Origin: Sphingopyxis sp. OPL5
GTDB lineage: Bacteria; Pseudomonadota; Alphaproteobacteria; Sphingomonadales; Sphingomonadaceae
DNA: 64,000 nt
Assembly (NCBI RefSeq): GCF_003797775.2
Contig: NZ_CP060725.1
Coordinates: forward strand, 2,474,001-2,538,000
Direction of reading: 5' to 3'
Below the pieces are notes generated by a model that was given only the letters and a program-made list of their open reading frames with translations, was not told the DNA's origin and made no database searches. Position numbers and translations under genes: made by a program. Below are positions 9,476 through 18,847 of this stretch, one piece after another (position 1 is the first letter of the stretch; each line of letters opens with the position of its first letter).

Positions 9476-9879
9476 CGCTGGCGGACCTCATCCAATTGGG
9501 CGCTTCGCTGGTCGCGGTGCTGTTCGTCGCCTGGCTGGTCAAGGCCATGGGACTGGGCGCCGATCCGCGCATCGCGGATGAGGCGCATGCGATCCGCCTC
9601 GCCGAAGAGGCCGAGGCGGGGTTCAGGGGCGTCGAGGTCGCGCGCGACCGGGCGGGTTTCGCGGCGATCGTCCGCGATGCCGGGGGGCGCCAGATGCTGG
9701 TCCGCGCGCATGGCAATCATTTCGCGGCGCGCCCGATCGACGCCAGCGTGACCGGTCGGCTCGACAAGGACTTTCTGATCCTGACCATGCCCGAACGCAC
9801 CTTCGGCACGGTGACGCTGCAATTGGGGAAGGACGCGGGGATGTGGGCCAGCCGGATGCGCGAGATCGCCCGTGGATAA
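9472..9879 (+). CDS. Small membrane-anchored protein of unknown function
   Basis: The 135-residue protein has one N-terminal hydrophobic helix (about residues 8-26) and a soluble cytoplasmic part with a region ERTFGTVTLQLG. Similar short proteins are common in sphingomonads but I know no function. It overlaps the upstream gene by 4 bases and the downstream gene by 8, so it is co-translated with the phosphatase-like and hydroxylase-family genes. Confidence 0.8.
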   Translation: MTLADLIQLGASLVAVLFVAWLVKAMGLGADPRIADEAHAIRLAEEAEAGFRGVEVARDRAGFAAIVRDAGGRQMLVRAHGNHFAARPIDASVTGRLDKDFLILTMPERTFGTVTLQLGKDAGMWASRMREIARG

Positions 9880-10786
9880 GCTTCCCGATCCCGTCGTCTA
9901 TGCGGTGCCCGCCTTCATCCTGCTGCTGATCGCCGAGATGATCGTTTCGCTGCGCCGCGACAAAAGTCGCTACGAGGCGCGCGACACGCTGACCTCGCTG
10001 ATGCTCGGCACGGTCAGCCAGGTCGCCGGTGCGCTCGTCGGTGCGGCGGTGGTCGGCATGTCGGTGTGGGTCTATCAGTTCCACCTGTTCGACATCGGCA
10101 TCGATTTCCGGAGCTGGTGGTGGGCGTGGATTCTCTGCTTCTTCCTCGACGATCTGGCTTATTATGCCTTCCACCGCAGCGCGCACCGCGTCCGCTGGTT
10201 CTGGGCGAGCCATGTCATCCACCACAGCTCGCAGCATTATAATCTCTCGACCGCGCTCAGGCAGACATGGACGGGCTTTTTCAGCCTGACCTTCCTCTTC
10301 CGGCTGCCTTTGTTTCTGATCGGCTTTCCGCCCGCGATGGTGTTCTTCTGCGCGGGGCTGAACCTGATCTACCAGTTCTGGATCCATACCGAGGCGATCG
10401 GGCGGATGCCGAAATGGTTCGAGGCAGTGATGAACACCCCGTCGCACCACCGCGTCCATCACGGCGTCAACCCGCGCTACCTCGACGCCAATTATGCCGG
10501 GGTCTTCATCATCTGGGACAAGATGTTCGGCAGCTTCGTCGCCGAGCGCGACGACGAACCGGTGCGCTATGGCATCGTCAAGCAGCTCGGCAGCTTCAAC
10601 ATATTATGGGCCGCGGTCCATGAATGGGTCGGCATCGCCAAGGACGTCTGGCATGCGCCGTGGAAGCACAAGCTCGACTATATGTGGCGCGAGCCCGGCT
10701 GGAGCCACGACGGCAGCCGCGCGACGAGTGCGATGATCAAGGAACGCTGGGCGGCGGGGCGGCCGGTGGAAGAGCCGGCGGAGTAG
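9872..10786 (+). CDS. Sterol desaturase / fatty acid hydroxylase family protein
   Basis: The 304-residue membrane protein carries the di-iron histidine motifs: HRSAHRVRWFWASHVIHHSSQHYN and later HHRVHHG. It starts with GTG at 9872 inside the end of the preceding gene. The family uses oxygen to hydroxylate or desaturate a lipid; ornithine- or hopanoid-like lipids and carotenoids are possible substrates but nothing here decides. It is the last gene of a three-gene operon and is followed by a REP-like hairpin. Confidence 0.9.
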   Translation: MDKLPDPVVYAVPAFILLLIAEMIVSLRRDKSRYEARDTLTSLMLGTVSQVAGALVGAAVVGMSVWVYQFHLFDIGIDFRSWWWAWILCFFLDDLAYYAFHRSAHRVRWFWASHVIHHSSQHYNLSTALRQTWTGFFSLTFLFRLPLFLIGFPPAMVFFCAGLNLIYQFWIHTEAIGRMPKWFEAVMNTPSHHRVHHGVNPRYLDANYAGVFIIWDKMFGSFVAERDDEPVRYGIVKQLGSFNILWAAVHEWVGIAKDVWHAPWKHKLDYMWREPGWSHDGSRATSAMIKERWAAGRPVEEPAE

Positions 10787-10792
10787 GCATCC

Positions 10793-10881
10793 TCGCCCCC
10801 GCGAAGGCGGGGGCCGTTGTCGGCCTTGGTCATCGGCGAAGGCGTAAACTTCCAGCGGCCCCCGCCTTCGCGGGGCGACGA
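10793..10881. repeat. Palindromic REP-like element
   Basis: Arms cgcccccgcgaaggcggggg and cccccgccttcgcgggg flank a 40-base centre. It is related to the elements at 2933 and 40160 and lies just after the hydroxylase-family gene, where it could also stop transcription. Confidence 0.75.
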
Positions 10882-10961
10882 CTAGGGTCTTGCTTCGCCC
10901 GCTAATGACATTCATGTAAGCACCCGACGACCGCCCGCAGGCGGCGCGAGGGGAGCGGCAT

Positions 10962-12548
10962 ATGGATCAGTTCGACATCATCGTCATCGGCGGCGGCAGC
11001 GCGGGGAGCGCGGCGGCGGGCCGGCTGGCCGAGGACGGCAAGCGGACGGTGTGCCTGGTCGAGGCGGGTGGGACGAACGATATCGTCCGCGTCAAGACCC
11101 CGGGCTTCATGCCCTTCATCCCCGAGGCGTCGAACTATCGCTACGACACCGTCCCGCAAAAGGGGCTGAATGGCCGCATCGGATATCAGCCGCGCGGGCG
11201 CGGCCTCGGCGGGTCGAGCGCGATCAACGCGATGGTCTATATTCGCGGCCACCAGTTCGATTACGACCAGTGGCAGGCACTTGGCGCGAGCGGCTGGAGC
11301 TATGCCGACGTGCTGCCATATTTCAAACGCAGCGAGGGCAATGAGCGCGGGGCGGACGATTTCCACGGGAGTGACGGCCCGCTCAATGTCATGGACCAGC
11401 GCTGGCCCAATGTGACGAGCCGGCGCTTCGTCGAAAGCGCGGCGGCGCTGCAACTGCCGCGCACCGCCGATTTCAACGGACCGAATAACGAAGGCTTTGG
11501 CCTCTATCAGACGACGCAAAAGGCGGGCGAGCGCTGGTCGGCGGCGCGCGCCTATGTCGAACCGCTGCGCGGGCGCGCCAATCTCGACATTCGCACCAAG
11601 GCGCTGGTCGAGAAGATCCTCGTCGAGGACGGGCGCGCGACCGGGGTCGTGATCCGGCGCGGTGGTAGCCGGGAGACGCTGCGCGCGCGGGGCGGGGTCA
11701 TCCTGTCGGCGGGGGCCTTCAACAGCCCGCAGATCCTGATGCTGTCGGGGATCGGTCCCGGCGCGCATCTGCAGGAGCAGGGCATCGATGTGGTCGCCGA
11801 CCGCGCCGCGGTGGGCGCCGATTTGCAGGATCATATCGATTATGTGTCGAGTTGGGAGACGCGCTCGACCGATCCCTTCGGCGACAGCCTCGGTGGCAGC
11901 TGGCGGATGCTCAAGGCGATTGTCGAGCACCGGCTGAAACGCACCGGCATCATGACGACCTGCTTCGCCGAAGCGGGCGGCTTCTGGAAATCGCACCCCG
12001 ACCTGCCCGCGCCCGATATCCAATATCATTTCGTGCCCGCGATGCTCGAGGACCATGGCCGGACCAAGGTCAAGGGGCATGGCTTTTCGATCCACGCCTG
12101 CGTGCTCCGCCCGGAGAGCCGCGGCACGGTGCGCCTCGCATCACCGGACGCCGCCGCCGCGCCCGCGATCGATCCGGGCTTCCTGACCGATGACCGTGAC
12201 ATGGCGACGCTCCGCGCCGGGGTGCGGATGATGCACCGCATCGCCGCCGCGCCGCCGCTGTCGGACTATGCCGGCGCCGACCGGCATCCGGTGGACCTCG
12301 CCGACGATGCCGCGCTCGACGCGCTGATCCGCAGCCGAGCCAACACCGTCTATCATCCGGTCGGGACGTGCCGCATGGGCAGCGACGATGCTTCGGTGGT
12401 CGACCCGACGCTGAAGGCGAAGGGCCTCGACGCGCTGTGGGTCGCCGATGCGAGCATCATGCCGCGGCTGGTCAGCGGCAACACCAATGCGCCGAGCATC
12501 ATGATCGGCGAACGCGCGGCGGATTTCGTGAAGGCGGCTTTGGCCTGA
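10962..12548 (+). CDS. GMC-family FAD-dependent oxidoreductase (choline/alcohol dehydrogenase type)
   Basis: The 528-residue flavoprotein starts with the dinucleotide fold [19 protein letters not shown]. The GMC signature [19 protein letters not shown] follows near residue 80, and the second signature [15 protein letters not shown] near residue 250. The C-terminal catalytic region has the histidine in [13 protein letters not shown] and the partner site in [18 protein letters not shown]. Full length for the choline dehydrogenase/BetA-like branch. It oxidises an alcohol; the true substrate cannot be read. The start at 10962 follows a GAGGGGAGCGG ribosome binding site. Confidence 0.92.
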   Translation: MDQFDIIVIGGGSAGSAAAGRLAEDGKRTVCLVEAGGTNDIVRVKTPGFMPFIPEASNYRYDTVPQKGLNGRIGYQPRGRGLGGSSAINAMVYIRGHQFDYDQWQALGASGWSYADVLPYFKRSEGNERGADDFHGSDGPLNVMDQRWPNVTSRRFVESAAALQLPRTADFNGPNNEGFGLYQTTQKAGERWSAARAYVEPLRGRANLDIRTKALVEKILVEDGRATGVVIRRGGSRETLRARGGVILSAGAFNSPQILMLSGIGPGAHLQEQGIDVVADRAAVGADLQDHIDYVSSWETRSTDPFGDSLGGSWRMLKAIVEHRLKRTGIMTTCFAEAGGFWKSHPDLPAPDIQYHFVPAMLEDHGRTKVKGHGFSIHACVLRPESRGTVRLASPDAAAAPAIDPGFLTDDRDMATLRAGVRMMHRIAAAPPLSDYAGADRHPVDLADDAALDALIRSRANTVYHPVGTCRMGSDDASVVDPTLKAKGLDALWVADASIMPRLVSGNTNAPSIMIGERAADFVKAALA

Positions 12549-12549
12549 C

Positions 12550-12620
12550 GTTCCCCGGCGAAAGCCGGGACCCGGAGAGCTGGCGCGGCGTCGCATGGAC
12601 CCCGGCTTTCGCCGGGGAAC
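12550..12620. repeat. Palindromic REP-like element
   Basis: Arms gttccccggcgaaagccggg and ccggctttcgccggggaac make a long hairpin between the convergent GMC and winged-helix genes. The arms differ from the 2933-type element in sequence but follow the same design. Confidence 0.75.
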
Positions 12621-12627
12621 CGGAGCG

Positions 12628-13167
12628 CTAAGCGCAAGCCTCCGCCAGCACCCGCCCCGTCTCCGTCAGCCCATAGAGACTGCTCGGCGGCCGTCCGTCG
12701 ACCACATCGCGCACGACCAGCCCATGCTTGCCGAGCGCCGTCAGCCCCTGCGACAGCGCGCGCGGGGTTGCGGGGGAGAGCAGCCGCGACAGCGCGTTGA
12801 AGCGGGCGTGCCCGGCGTCGATGCCGGCGACCAGCGGCAGCCCCCAGCGCGTCGCCGCGCCGGGCGGCAGGCCGACTGCCGCCTGCGCCTCCGCGATCGT
12901 CGCGGCGCGCAGTGCGGCGGCGGCCCCGCTTTCGGTGAGGATATATTCGGGGCGCAGCGGGTGGCCGTGGCCGGGATTGCGCTGCACCCAGCCGATCGCC
13001 GCCGCCGCCTCGAGCGTGCGCGTCAGGCTATCGCGCGCGAGCGCGAGCCGCTTCACCAGTTCGACGAACCGCGCGCCCCGGTGCGCGGCGAGATCGGCGA
13101 GCAGCGGGACCAGCCAGCGGTGGCGGGTCAGCTGCGCGAGCAGGGGATCGGGAACGCTTGACGGCAT
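12628..13167 (-). CDS. HxlR-like winged-helix transcription regulator with two HTH units
   Basis: The 179-residue protein contains two winged-helix repeats: residues 10-85 (RWLVPLLADLAAHRGARFVELVKRL) and residues 105-179 (ARFNALSRLLSPATPRALSQGL, ending DGRPPSSLYGLTETGRVLAEA). The second half matches the HxlR pattern of separated helices and a wing followed by YxLTExG. No ligand domain is seen. It sits opposite a VOC-family gene and may control it or the GMC gene; this is a guess from position. Confidence 0.78.
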   Translation of the reverse strand: MPSSVPDPLLAQLTRHRWLVPLLADLAAHRGARFVELVKRLALARDSLTRTLEAAAAIGWVQRNPGHGHPLRPEYILTESGAAAALRAATIAEAQAAVGLPPGAATRWGLPLVAGIDAGHARFNALSRLLSPATPRALSQGLTALGKHGLVVRDVVDGRPPSSLYGLTETGRVLAEACA

Positions 13168-13238
13168 TGGCTAGTAACTATACAAACCAGACTATTGAAG
13201 CAAGCGGATTGGGGCTTGGGTTCCAATTCATAAGCACC

Positions 13239-13321
13239 GTCATTGCGAGGAGCCGCAGGCGACGCGGCAATCCAGAGCGGGCGTCAGTCGCCCTGGATTG
13301 CTTCGCTTCGCTCGCAATGAC
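13239..13321. repeat. MITE-like inverted repeat (gtcattgcgag family)
   Basis: Ends are gtcattgcgaggagccgcag and cgcttcgctcgcaatgac, with a central inverted pair caatccagag/cctggattg. Three further copies are at 20979, 22971 and 24531. This copy lies between a regulator and a VOC gene and may carry part of their promoter region. Confidence 0.85.
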
Positions 13322-13345
13322 GAAGTCCTGGCCAGATAGGGAGAA

Positions 13346-13729
13346 ATGACAATGGCGTTGAAGATCGGGTCCGAACTCACCTGTTCGATGGGGGTCAAGG
13401 ACATGACCGCGTCGATCGCCTGGTACGAACGGGTGATGCTGTGCGAATTGCTCTACCGCGCCGACGAGATCGGCTGGTGCGAGCTCAAATCGCCGATGGC
13501 GGGCGTGAACATCGGGCTGAGCGAGGTCGAGACGGTGGTGCAAGGCGGCGGCGCGACCAACGTCTTCGAGGTCGAGGATATCGAGGCGGCGAAGGCGCAT
13601 CTCGATGCCGAAGGGGTACGGCAGGACGGCGATATCCAGCATATTCCGGGGTTGGTGAAGCTGCTCACCTTCTACGACCCCGACGGCAATGCCTTCATGT
13701 TTTCGCGGTCCGAGGCGGGCGCCGGCTGA
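13346..13729 (+). CDS. VOC-family (glyoxalase/bleomycin-resistance fold) protein
   Basis: The 127-residue protein shows the paired beta-alpha-beta-beta-beta modules of the VOC fold: SMGVKDMTASIAWYERVM at the start and FYDPDGNAFMFSR near the end, the latter typical of metal-binding glyoxalase-type proteins. A GGGAGAA ribosome binding site precedes the start. Substrate unknown. Confidence 0.87.
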   Translation: MTMALKIGSELTCSMGVKDMTASIAWYERVMLCELLYRADEIGWCELKSPMAGVNIGLSEVETVVQGGGATNVFEVEDIEAAKAHLDAEGVRQDGDIQHIPGLVKLLTFYDPDGNAFMFSRSEAGAG

Positions 13730-13999
13730 ACGCCCGATAGCGCAACCCCCGCCGCATTGCTGCCGCGGGGGGTCGCGATGGGTCCGTCTTCAAGCCCGGG
13801 CCCGACTCGCTCATTCTTTCGTCCGAGCGGAAATCCGCAACGCGACGCGTGCGGCGACAGGTACGCGGGCGCTGGCTATTCGGGAGGATTCCGCCGCGGC
13901 GAATCGGGGGCTTTCGCAGCCGCCCCGTGCGCCGGCTGCGGCGCAGAAAAATTCCGCGCCGCGCTTTTCCGGGCTTTTGCGCGATGGCTTATGCTGCGC

Positions 14000-14034
14000 A
14001 CAAAAAAAGAGGGCCGGGACTTGCGTCCCGGCCC
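14000..14034 (-). terminator. Rho-independent terminator of the TonB receptor gene
   Basis: GGGCCGGGAC-TTGC-GTCCCGGCCC (14011-14034) forms a perfect 10-bp stem. Read on the minus strand it is followed by CTCTTTTTTTG, a classic intrinsic terminator 150 bases after the receptor stop. The rest of the gap 13730-14183 holds no gene that I can support. Confidence 0.85.
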
Positions 14035-14183
14035 AGCCTTTCAGGCTCTCCCCTCCTGAAACTCTTGATGGTTGAATGCCATATTAATGTCATGATGGAA
14101 AGGCCTAAATTTGCATCACCACTGCCTATTTATTGTGCGCCTGCGAAGGCGGGCCGCCGCGAACGGCAACCCGCCCCGATCGT

Positions 14184-16553
14184 CTAGAAGCTCTGGCGCG
14201 CGGTGATGCCGAAGGTGCGCGGCTGACCAACGGTATAGCCGAGGCGCGCCCGGCCGCCGCGTTCGCGGTCGAACGAGAGCAGGGCGTTTTCGTCGAGCAG
14301 ATTGTTGACATAGACGCTGAGCGACAGGCCGCTTTCGAAATCGACCCCGGCGCTGAGATTGACCAGCTGGTAGTCGGGCAGTTCAAGGTCGACCGTCGTC
14401 GCGGCGTTCGCCGGGGCGCCGCCGAAAGGCAGGCCGTGGACGAAGGTGCGCGGGTTGTTTTCCTGATCCGCGGGCTGGGTGTAGCGCGCGCCGACATGCT
14501 GGAACGAGGCCGCGAGATAGGCCGACGCGCTGTCCGAGACCGGGAATTCATAGCTGCCCGATGCGGACAGCTGGAACTTCGGAACCGAGGGCAGGCGGTT
14601 GCCTTCGCGGATGCCCGTCGCGGTGGCGAGCACGCCGGGCAGGGTAGTGTCGAACTCGGCCTCGATCAGGCTGCCCGACAGGTTGAGGTCGAGTCCGTCG
14701 ATCGGGTTCACCCCGAGCTCGACCTCGACCCCCATCGAATGCGCCTTGGGGACGTTGAAGACGATGCGCGACGAGCAGCTGCCGGCGTCGAGCGTGACCT
14801 GGAGGTTGCGGATGTCGTTGTAGAAGGCGGCGGTGTTCAAGGTGAAGCCGCGGCCCTTCGACTTCACGCCGACTTCATAGTTCCACAAGGTCTCGTCGTC
14901 ATAATCCTGGAAGCCGCCGAACAGCGCCGCGTCGCTCGGCGAGCAGAGCGGCAGGTTGAGTGGATCGTTGACCCCGCCGAGGCGAAAGCCCTTCGACGCC
15001 TGCGCATTGACGCTGACATTGTCGGCGACGTCGTAGCTCAGCAGCACGCGCGGACTGATGCCGTTCGAGCGCGTCTTGTCGCGGCGGCGGTCGCCGTTCG
15101 CGAACAATCCGCCGGTGACGAAGCGCCGCGTCTCGACGAAGTCGTAATAGCGGCCGCCGACCGTAACGTCGAAGGCGTCGGTGATCGAATAGGTGCCTTC
15201 GCCGAAGATCGCGAGCTGCTTGATCTTATAGGGCAGGTCGGCGTTGTACGGCGAGTTGGCGGGGAAGCCGTTGGCGACCGCCGCCGAGGTGCCCGCGCCG
15301 AGCGTCGCATCGGTGAAGGCGTCATAACCGGGGGTGGGCAGGCGCTGGCGATAGAAGCGGTCGGTACTCGAATAGAAACCGCCGAACACCCATTGGAAGG
15401 CGCTGTCATAATCCGACGCGAGGCGGACTTCCTGGGTGAAGGTTTTGAGGTCGGTGGTGTCGACGAGGGCCGATGGCAGCAATACCCCGGCGGTCGGGAA
15501 ACCGAGGTCGACCGAGACCGAACCGGTCAGCGCGCTCGCGTCGCGGCTGACGAGGATGTCGCGGTTGGTGTAGCTGGTCACCGAGGTGACCGAAACGCCG
15601 TCGAGCTTGGCGTTCATCACCAGGTCGGCGATCAGCGTCTTGTCCTCGAACGCTTCGCGCAGCAGCAGATATTGCTCGCGCTCGTCATAGGTCACCTGCG
15701 GGCGCGTGGTGGTGAAGCGGTTGCCATAGAGATTATAGATATCCTGGCGGTTGAAGCCGTCGGCGGTCACCTTTTGATAGACGATGCGCGGGGTGATGGT
15801 GACGTCGTCGACGGGTTCGAAGGTCACCGCGAGGCGCCCGCCATAACGTTCGCCGCTGTTGACGTCGTTGCCGCCCGCGGGGCCGACCGCGTTGATGAAG
15901 CCGCCGTAGCGCGTGTAATAGCCGACCGCGCGCACCGCCGCCTTGTCGCCGAGCGGGACGTTGATCGCGCCTTTCAGATGACCCCCGATATCGTCGCCGT
16001 CGACGAGGTTGAGGTTCGCCTCGACGCTGCCTTCGGTCACGCCGAGCTTGGGCTGGTTGGTGATGTAGCGGATCGTGCCGCCGACCGACCCCGACCCGAA
16101 CAGCGTGCCCTGCGGCCCGCGCAGCGTTTCGACGCGGTTGAGGTCGAAAAGGTCGATGTCGGGGGTGAAGAGCGAGAGCGAGATGACGCTTTCGTCGAGA
16201 TAGACGCCGACCTGTTCCTTGACCCCGGGCTGGTCGCGCACGACCTGTCCCGCCGACACGCCGCGGACCGACACCTGGCTCTGGCCGGGGCCAAGGTTTT
16301 GCACCGACAGGCCGGCGACGTTGCGCGACAGATCCTCGAGCGTCACCGCCCCCGACCTCTGGATGTCGGCGGCGGTCTGCGCGTTGATCGAAAAGGGGAT
16401 GTCCTGAAGATTGGCGTCGCGCTTGGTCGCGGTGACGATGATGATGTTGCTGTCGTCTTCCTCGGCGGCGGCGTCCTGCGCGGCGGCGGGCGTAACGAAA
16501 TTGGCCAGCGCGAGCGTCGAAAGCCCGGCCAGCAGCATAGTGCGAGCATGCAT
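14184..16553 (-). CDS. TonB-dependent outer-membrane receptor
   Basis: The 789-residue protein has a signal peptide (MHARTMLLAGLSTLALANFV...AAAQ), a TonB-box-like segment (NIIIVTATKR) and a plug domain (VQNLGPGQSQVSVRGVSAGQ, VETLRGPQGTLFGSGSVGGTIRY). The rest is a 22-strand barrel ending in the usual terminal phenylalanine. It imports a large or scarce nutrient across the outer membrane with energy from TonB-ExbBD. The substrate is not given by its neighbours. The ATG at 16553 is chosen because AGAGGAA precedes it and the signal peptide begins there; the frame is open for another 63 codons. It lacks an STN domain, unlike the receptor at 48244. Confidence 0.92.
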   Translation of the reverse strand: MHARTMLLAGLSTLALANFVTPAAAQDAAAEEDDSNIIIVTATKRDANLQDIPFSINAQTAADIQRSGAVTLEDLSRNVAGLSVQNLGPGQSQVSVRGVSAGQVVRDQPGVKEQVGVYLDESVISLSLFTPDIDLFDLNRVETLRGPQGTLFGSGSVGGTIRYITNQPKLGVTEGSVEANLNLVDGDDIGGHLKGAINVPLGDKAAVRAVGYYTRYGGFINAVGPAGGNDVNSGERYGGRLAVTFEPVDDVTITPRIVYQKVTADGFNRQDIYNLYGNRFTTTRPQVTYDEREQYLLLREAFEDKTLIADLVMNAKLDGVSVTSVTSYTNRDILVSRDASALTGSVSVDLGFPTAGVLLPSALVDTTDLKTFTQEVRLASDYDSAFQWVFGGFYSSTDRFYRQRLPTPGYDAFTDATLGAGTSAAVANGFPANSPYNADLPYKIKQLAIFGEGTYSITDAFDVTVGGRYYDFVETRRFVTGGLFANGDRRRDKTRSNGISPRVLLSYDVADNVSVNAQASKGFRLGGVNDPLNLPLCSPSDAALFGGFQDYDDETLWNYEVGVKSKGRGFTLNTAAFYNDIRNLQVTLDAGSCSSRIVFNVPKAHSMGVEVELGVNPIDGLDLNLSGSLIEAEFDTTLPGVLATATGIREGNRLPSVPKFQLSASGSYEFPVSDSASAYLAASFQHVGARYTQPADQENNPRTFVHGLPFGGAPANAATTVDLELPDYQLVNLSAGVDFESGLSLSVYVNNLLDENALLSFDRERGGRARLGYTVGQPRTFGITARQSF

Positions 16554-16795
16554 GATGTTTTCCTCTCTGAGCAGCGCGGGACTATCTTGTCCCGTCGCGG
16601 CGAGAGGAGTGCGCCTCTTGTCACAAATGCGCAATGGGGTCCGAATCGCGCGTAACAAAATGTCGGCGCGCTGTTGCATTGCTGCCACATGCCGAAGCGC
16701 CAGGTCGCCTGGGTGCGTCGCCGCTAGGCCGCTGGGCCGCAAGCAAAAAAAAGCCGGAGACCTGGTCCGGGCCCGCGGCCGCCCCGGCCGCCATC

Positions 16796-16825
16796 GAAAA
16801 AAAAGGCCGGGGACAAGCCCCGGCC
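16796..16825 (-). terminator. Rho-independent terminator of glnK-amtB
   Basis: GGCCGGGG-ACAA-GCCCCGGCC (16805-16825, with one extra base in an arm) followed on the minus strand by TTTTTTTTC. It lies 80 bases after the amtB stop. A second GC hairpin with an A/T tract lies at 16745-16790. The 352-base gap to the receptor start has nothing else I can name. Confidence 0.85.
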
Positions 16826-16905
16826 AGTGGTTCGCAGGAGGAACCTGGGTTGGACCCCGCCGCCTTTTTTAAAGAGGAGAGAGCGGCGGCGGGTGTCCAG
16901 TCTCG

Positions 16906-18285
16906 TCAATAATTATAGGCACGCTCGCCATGTTCGCCGAGGTCGAGGCCTTCGCGCTCCACCTCTTCGCTGACGCGCAGGCCGGTCAGCGCCTTGGCGA
17001 TGTAGATCGCGATCGCGGTGCCGATGGTCGACCAGATGATGGTGGTGACAACCGCCATGACCTGCGTCGTGATCTGCGGGCCGAGGGCATAGTCTTCGCC
17101 CGCCGGGCCGCCGAGCGCGACCAGCATGGTGAAGGCGGTGCCGATCGCGCCGACCATGCCGCCGATGCCGTGGATGCCGAAGGCGTCGAGCGAGTCGTCA
17201 TAGCCGAGCTTGGCCTTGAGCTTGGTCACCGCGAAGTAGCAGACGACCGAGGCGACCGCGCCGAGCAGGATCGCACCGAACGGACCGGCGTTGCCGGCGG
17301 CCGGGGTGATCGCGACGAGGCCGGCGATGACGCCCGAGCAGAAGCCGAGCGCCGAAGGCTTGTGGCCGCTGACCTTTTCGGCGAGCATCCAGACGAGCGC
17401 GGCGGCGGCGGTGGCGACCATCGTGTTGATCATCGCGAGGCCCGCCGAGCCATTGGCTTCGAGTGCCGAGCCGGCGTTGAAGCCGAACCAGCCCACCCAC
17501 AGCAGGCCGGTGCCGATCATCGTCATGGTCAGCGAGTGCGGCGCCATGATTTCCTTCTGGTAGCCGATGCGCTTGCCGAGGATGATCGCGGCGACCAGCG
17601 CCGAGACGCCGGCGTTGATGTGGACCACGGTGCCGCCGGCGAAGTCGAGCGCGGCCGGCGTGTCGGTGCCGAACATGCCGCCTTCGAAGAACAGGCCGCC
17701 GCCCGCCCACACCATGTGTGCGATCGGGAAATAGACGATGGTCAGCCAGATCGCGCCGAACACGAGCATGGCCGAGAATTTGAGGCGCTCGACGACCGAG
17801 CCGAGGACCAGCGCGAGGGTGATCGCGGCGAAGGTCATCTGGAACGAGATGAACACATATTCGCTGATCACTTCGTCGGTGAAGGTCGCGCCGGTCGAGT
17901 CGGCGGTGACGCCCGACAGGAAGAATTTGCCCCAGCTGATAAAGGCGTTGCCCTCGGGCCCGAAGGCGAGGCCATAGCCGTAGCTGACCCAGATCAGCAT
18001 CGCGAGACAGGCGGCGGCGCCGACCTGCGTCATCGTCGACAGCATGTTCTTGGTGCGCGTCAGGCCGCCGTAGAAGAGCGCGAGGCCCGGCAGGATCATC
18101 AGCAGGACGAGGACGGTGGCGGTCATCATCCAGGCGTTATTGCCCGGGTTGGCGACTGCGGGTGCCGCTTCGGCGGCGGGCGCCGCGGCGGCGGCTGCCG
18201 CTTCCTGCGCCCACACGGGCAGCGCGGCGAACAGTGCGAGGCCCGCAGCCCCGGCGGTCGCCGCAAATTTGTTTGCGAACGTCAT
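16906..18285 (-). CDS. amtB: Ammonium transporter AmtB
   Basis: The 459-residue membrane protein has a signal peptide and an alanine-rich periplasmic linker before about eleven transmembrane helices. Family motifs are seen: LFYGGLTRTKNMLSTM near residue 75, DFAGGTVVHINAGVSALVAA near residue 210 and FGIHGIGGMVGAIGTAF near residue 370, including the pore histidines of VVHIN and FGIHG. It conducts ammonium into the cell and is blocked by the PII protein encoded just upstream. The ATG at 18285 follows GGGGGAAG. It is transcribed with glnK from the sigma-54 promoter at 18676. Confidence 0.96.
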   Translation of the reverse strand: MTFANKFAATAGAAGLALFAALPVWAQEAAAAAAAPAAEAAPAVANPGNNAWMMTATVLVLLMILPGLALFYGGLTRTKNMLSTMTQVGAAACLAMLIWVSYGYGLAFGPEGNAFISWGKFFLSGVTADSTGATFTDEVISEYVFISFQMTFAAITLALVLGSVVERLKFSAMLVFGAIWLTIVYFPIAHMVWAGGGLFFEGGMFGTDTPAALDFAGGTVVHINAGVSALVAAIILGKRIGYQKEIMAPHSLTMTMIGTGLLWVGWFGFNAGSALEANGSAGLAMINTMVATAAAALVWMLAEKVSGHKPSALGFCSGVIAGLVAITPAAGNAGPFGAILLGAVASVVCYFAVTKLKAKLGYDDSLDAFGIHGIGGMVGAIGTAFTMLVALGGPAGEDYALGPQITTQVMAVVTTIIWSTIGTAIAIYIAKALTGLRVSEEVEREGLDLGEHGERAYNY

Positions 18286-18302
18286 TGCTTCCCCCTTTAT
18301 CA

Positions 18303-18656
<354 letters not shown>

Positions 18657-18675
18657 TTATTGGCAGATGTTGCAC

Positions 18676-18692
18676 TGCAACAGCCGTGCCAA
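18676..18692 (-). promoter_or_regulatory. Sigma-54 promoter of glnK-amtB
   Basis: The minus strand reads TTGGCACGGCTGTTGCA, a perfect match to the sigma-54 consensus (TGGCAC-N5-TTGC). It sits 35 bases upstream of the glnK start codon, so transcription would begin near 18665. This implies control by NtrC under nitrogen limitation. Confidence 0.9.
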
Positions 18693-18847
18693 ATTGCGCG
18701 GGCGGGGGTTGAGTTAACATTTTGTGACGAATTGGCGCGCGCAGGCGATCGATTGAGTCAGTGGAATGGGCAGGCGAGGCAGCGCGATGCCTAAATTATG
18801 GGCAGGGACGTAACCCGCCCGCCCCTTAGGGGAGGGGCTTTCCCAGG

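Noticed and set aside
14133-16655. 840-codon plus-strand frame
   Set aside because: It is the antisense shadow of the TonB receptor; composition is Arg/Asp/Val-rich and it has no domain pattern.
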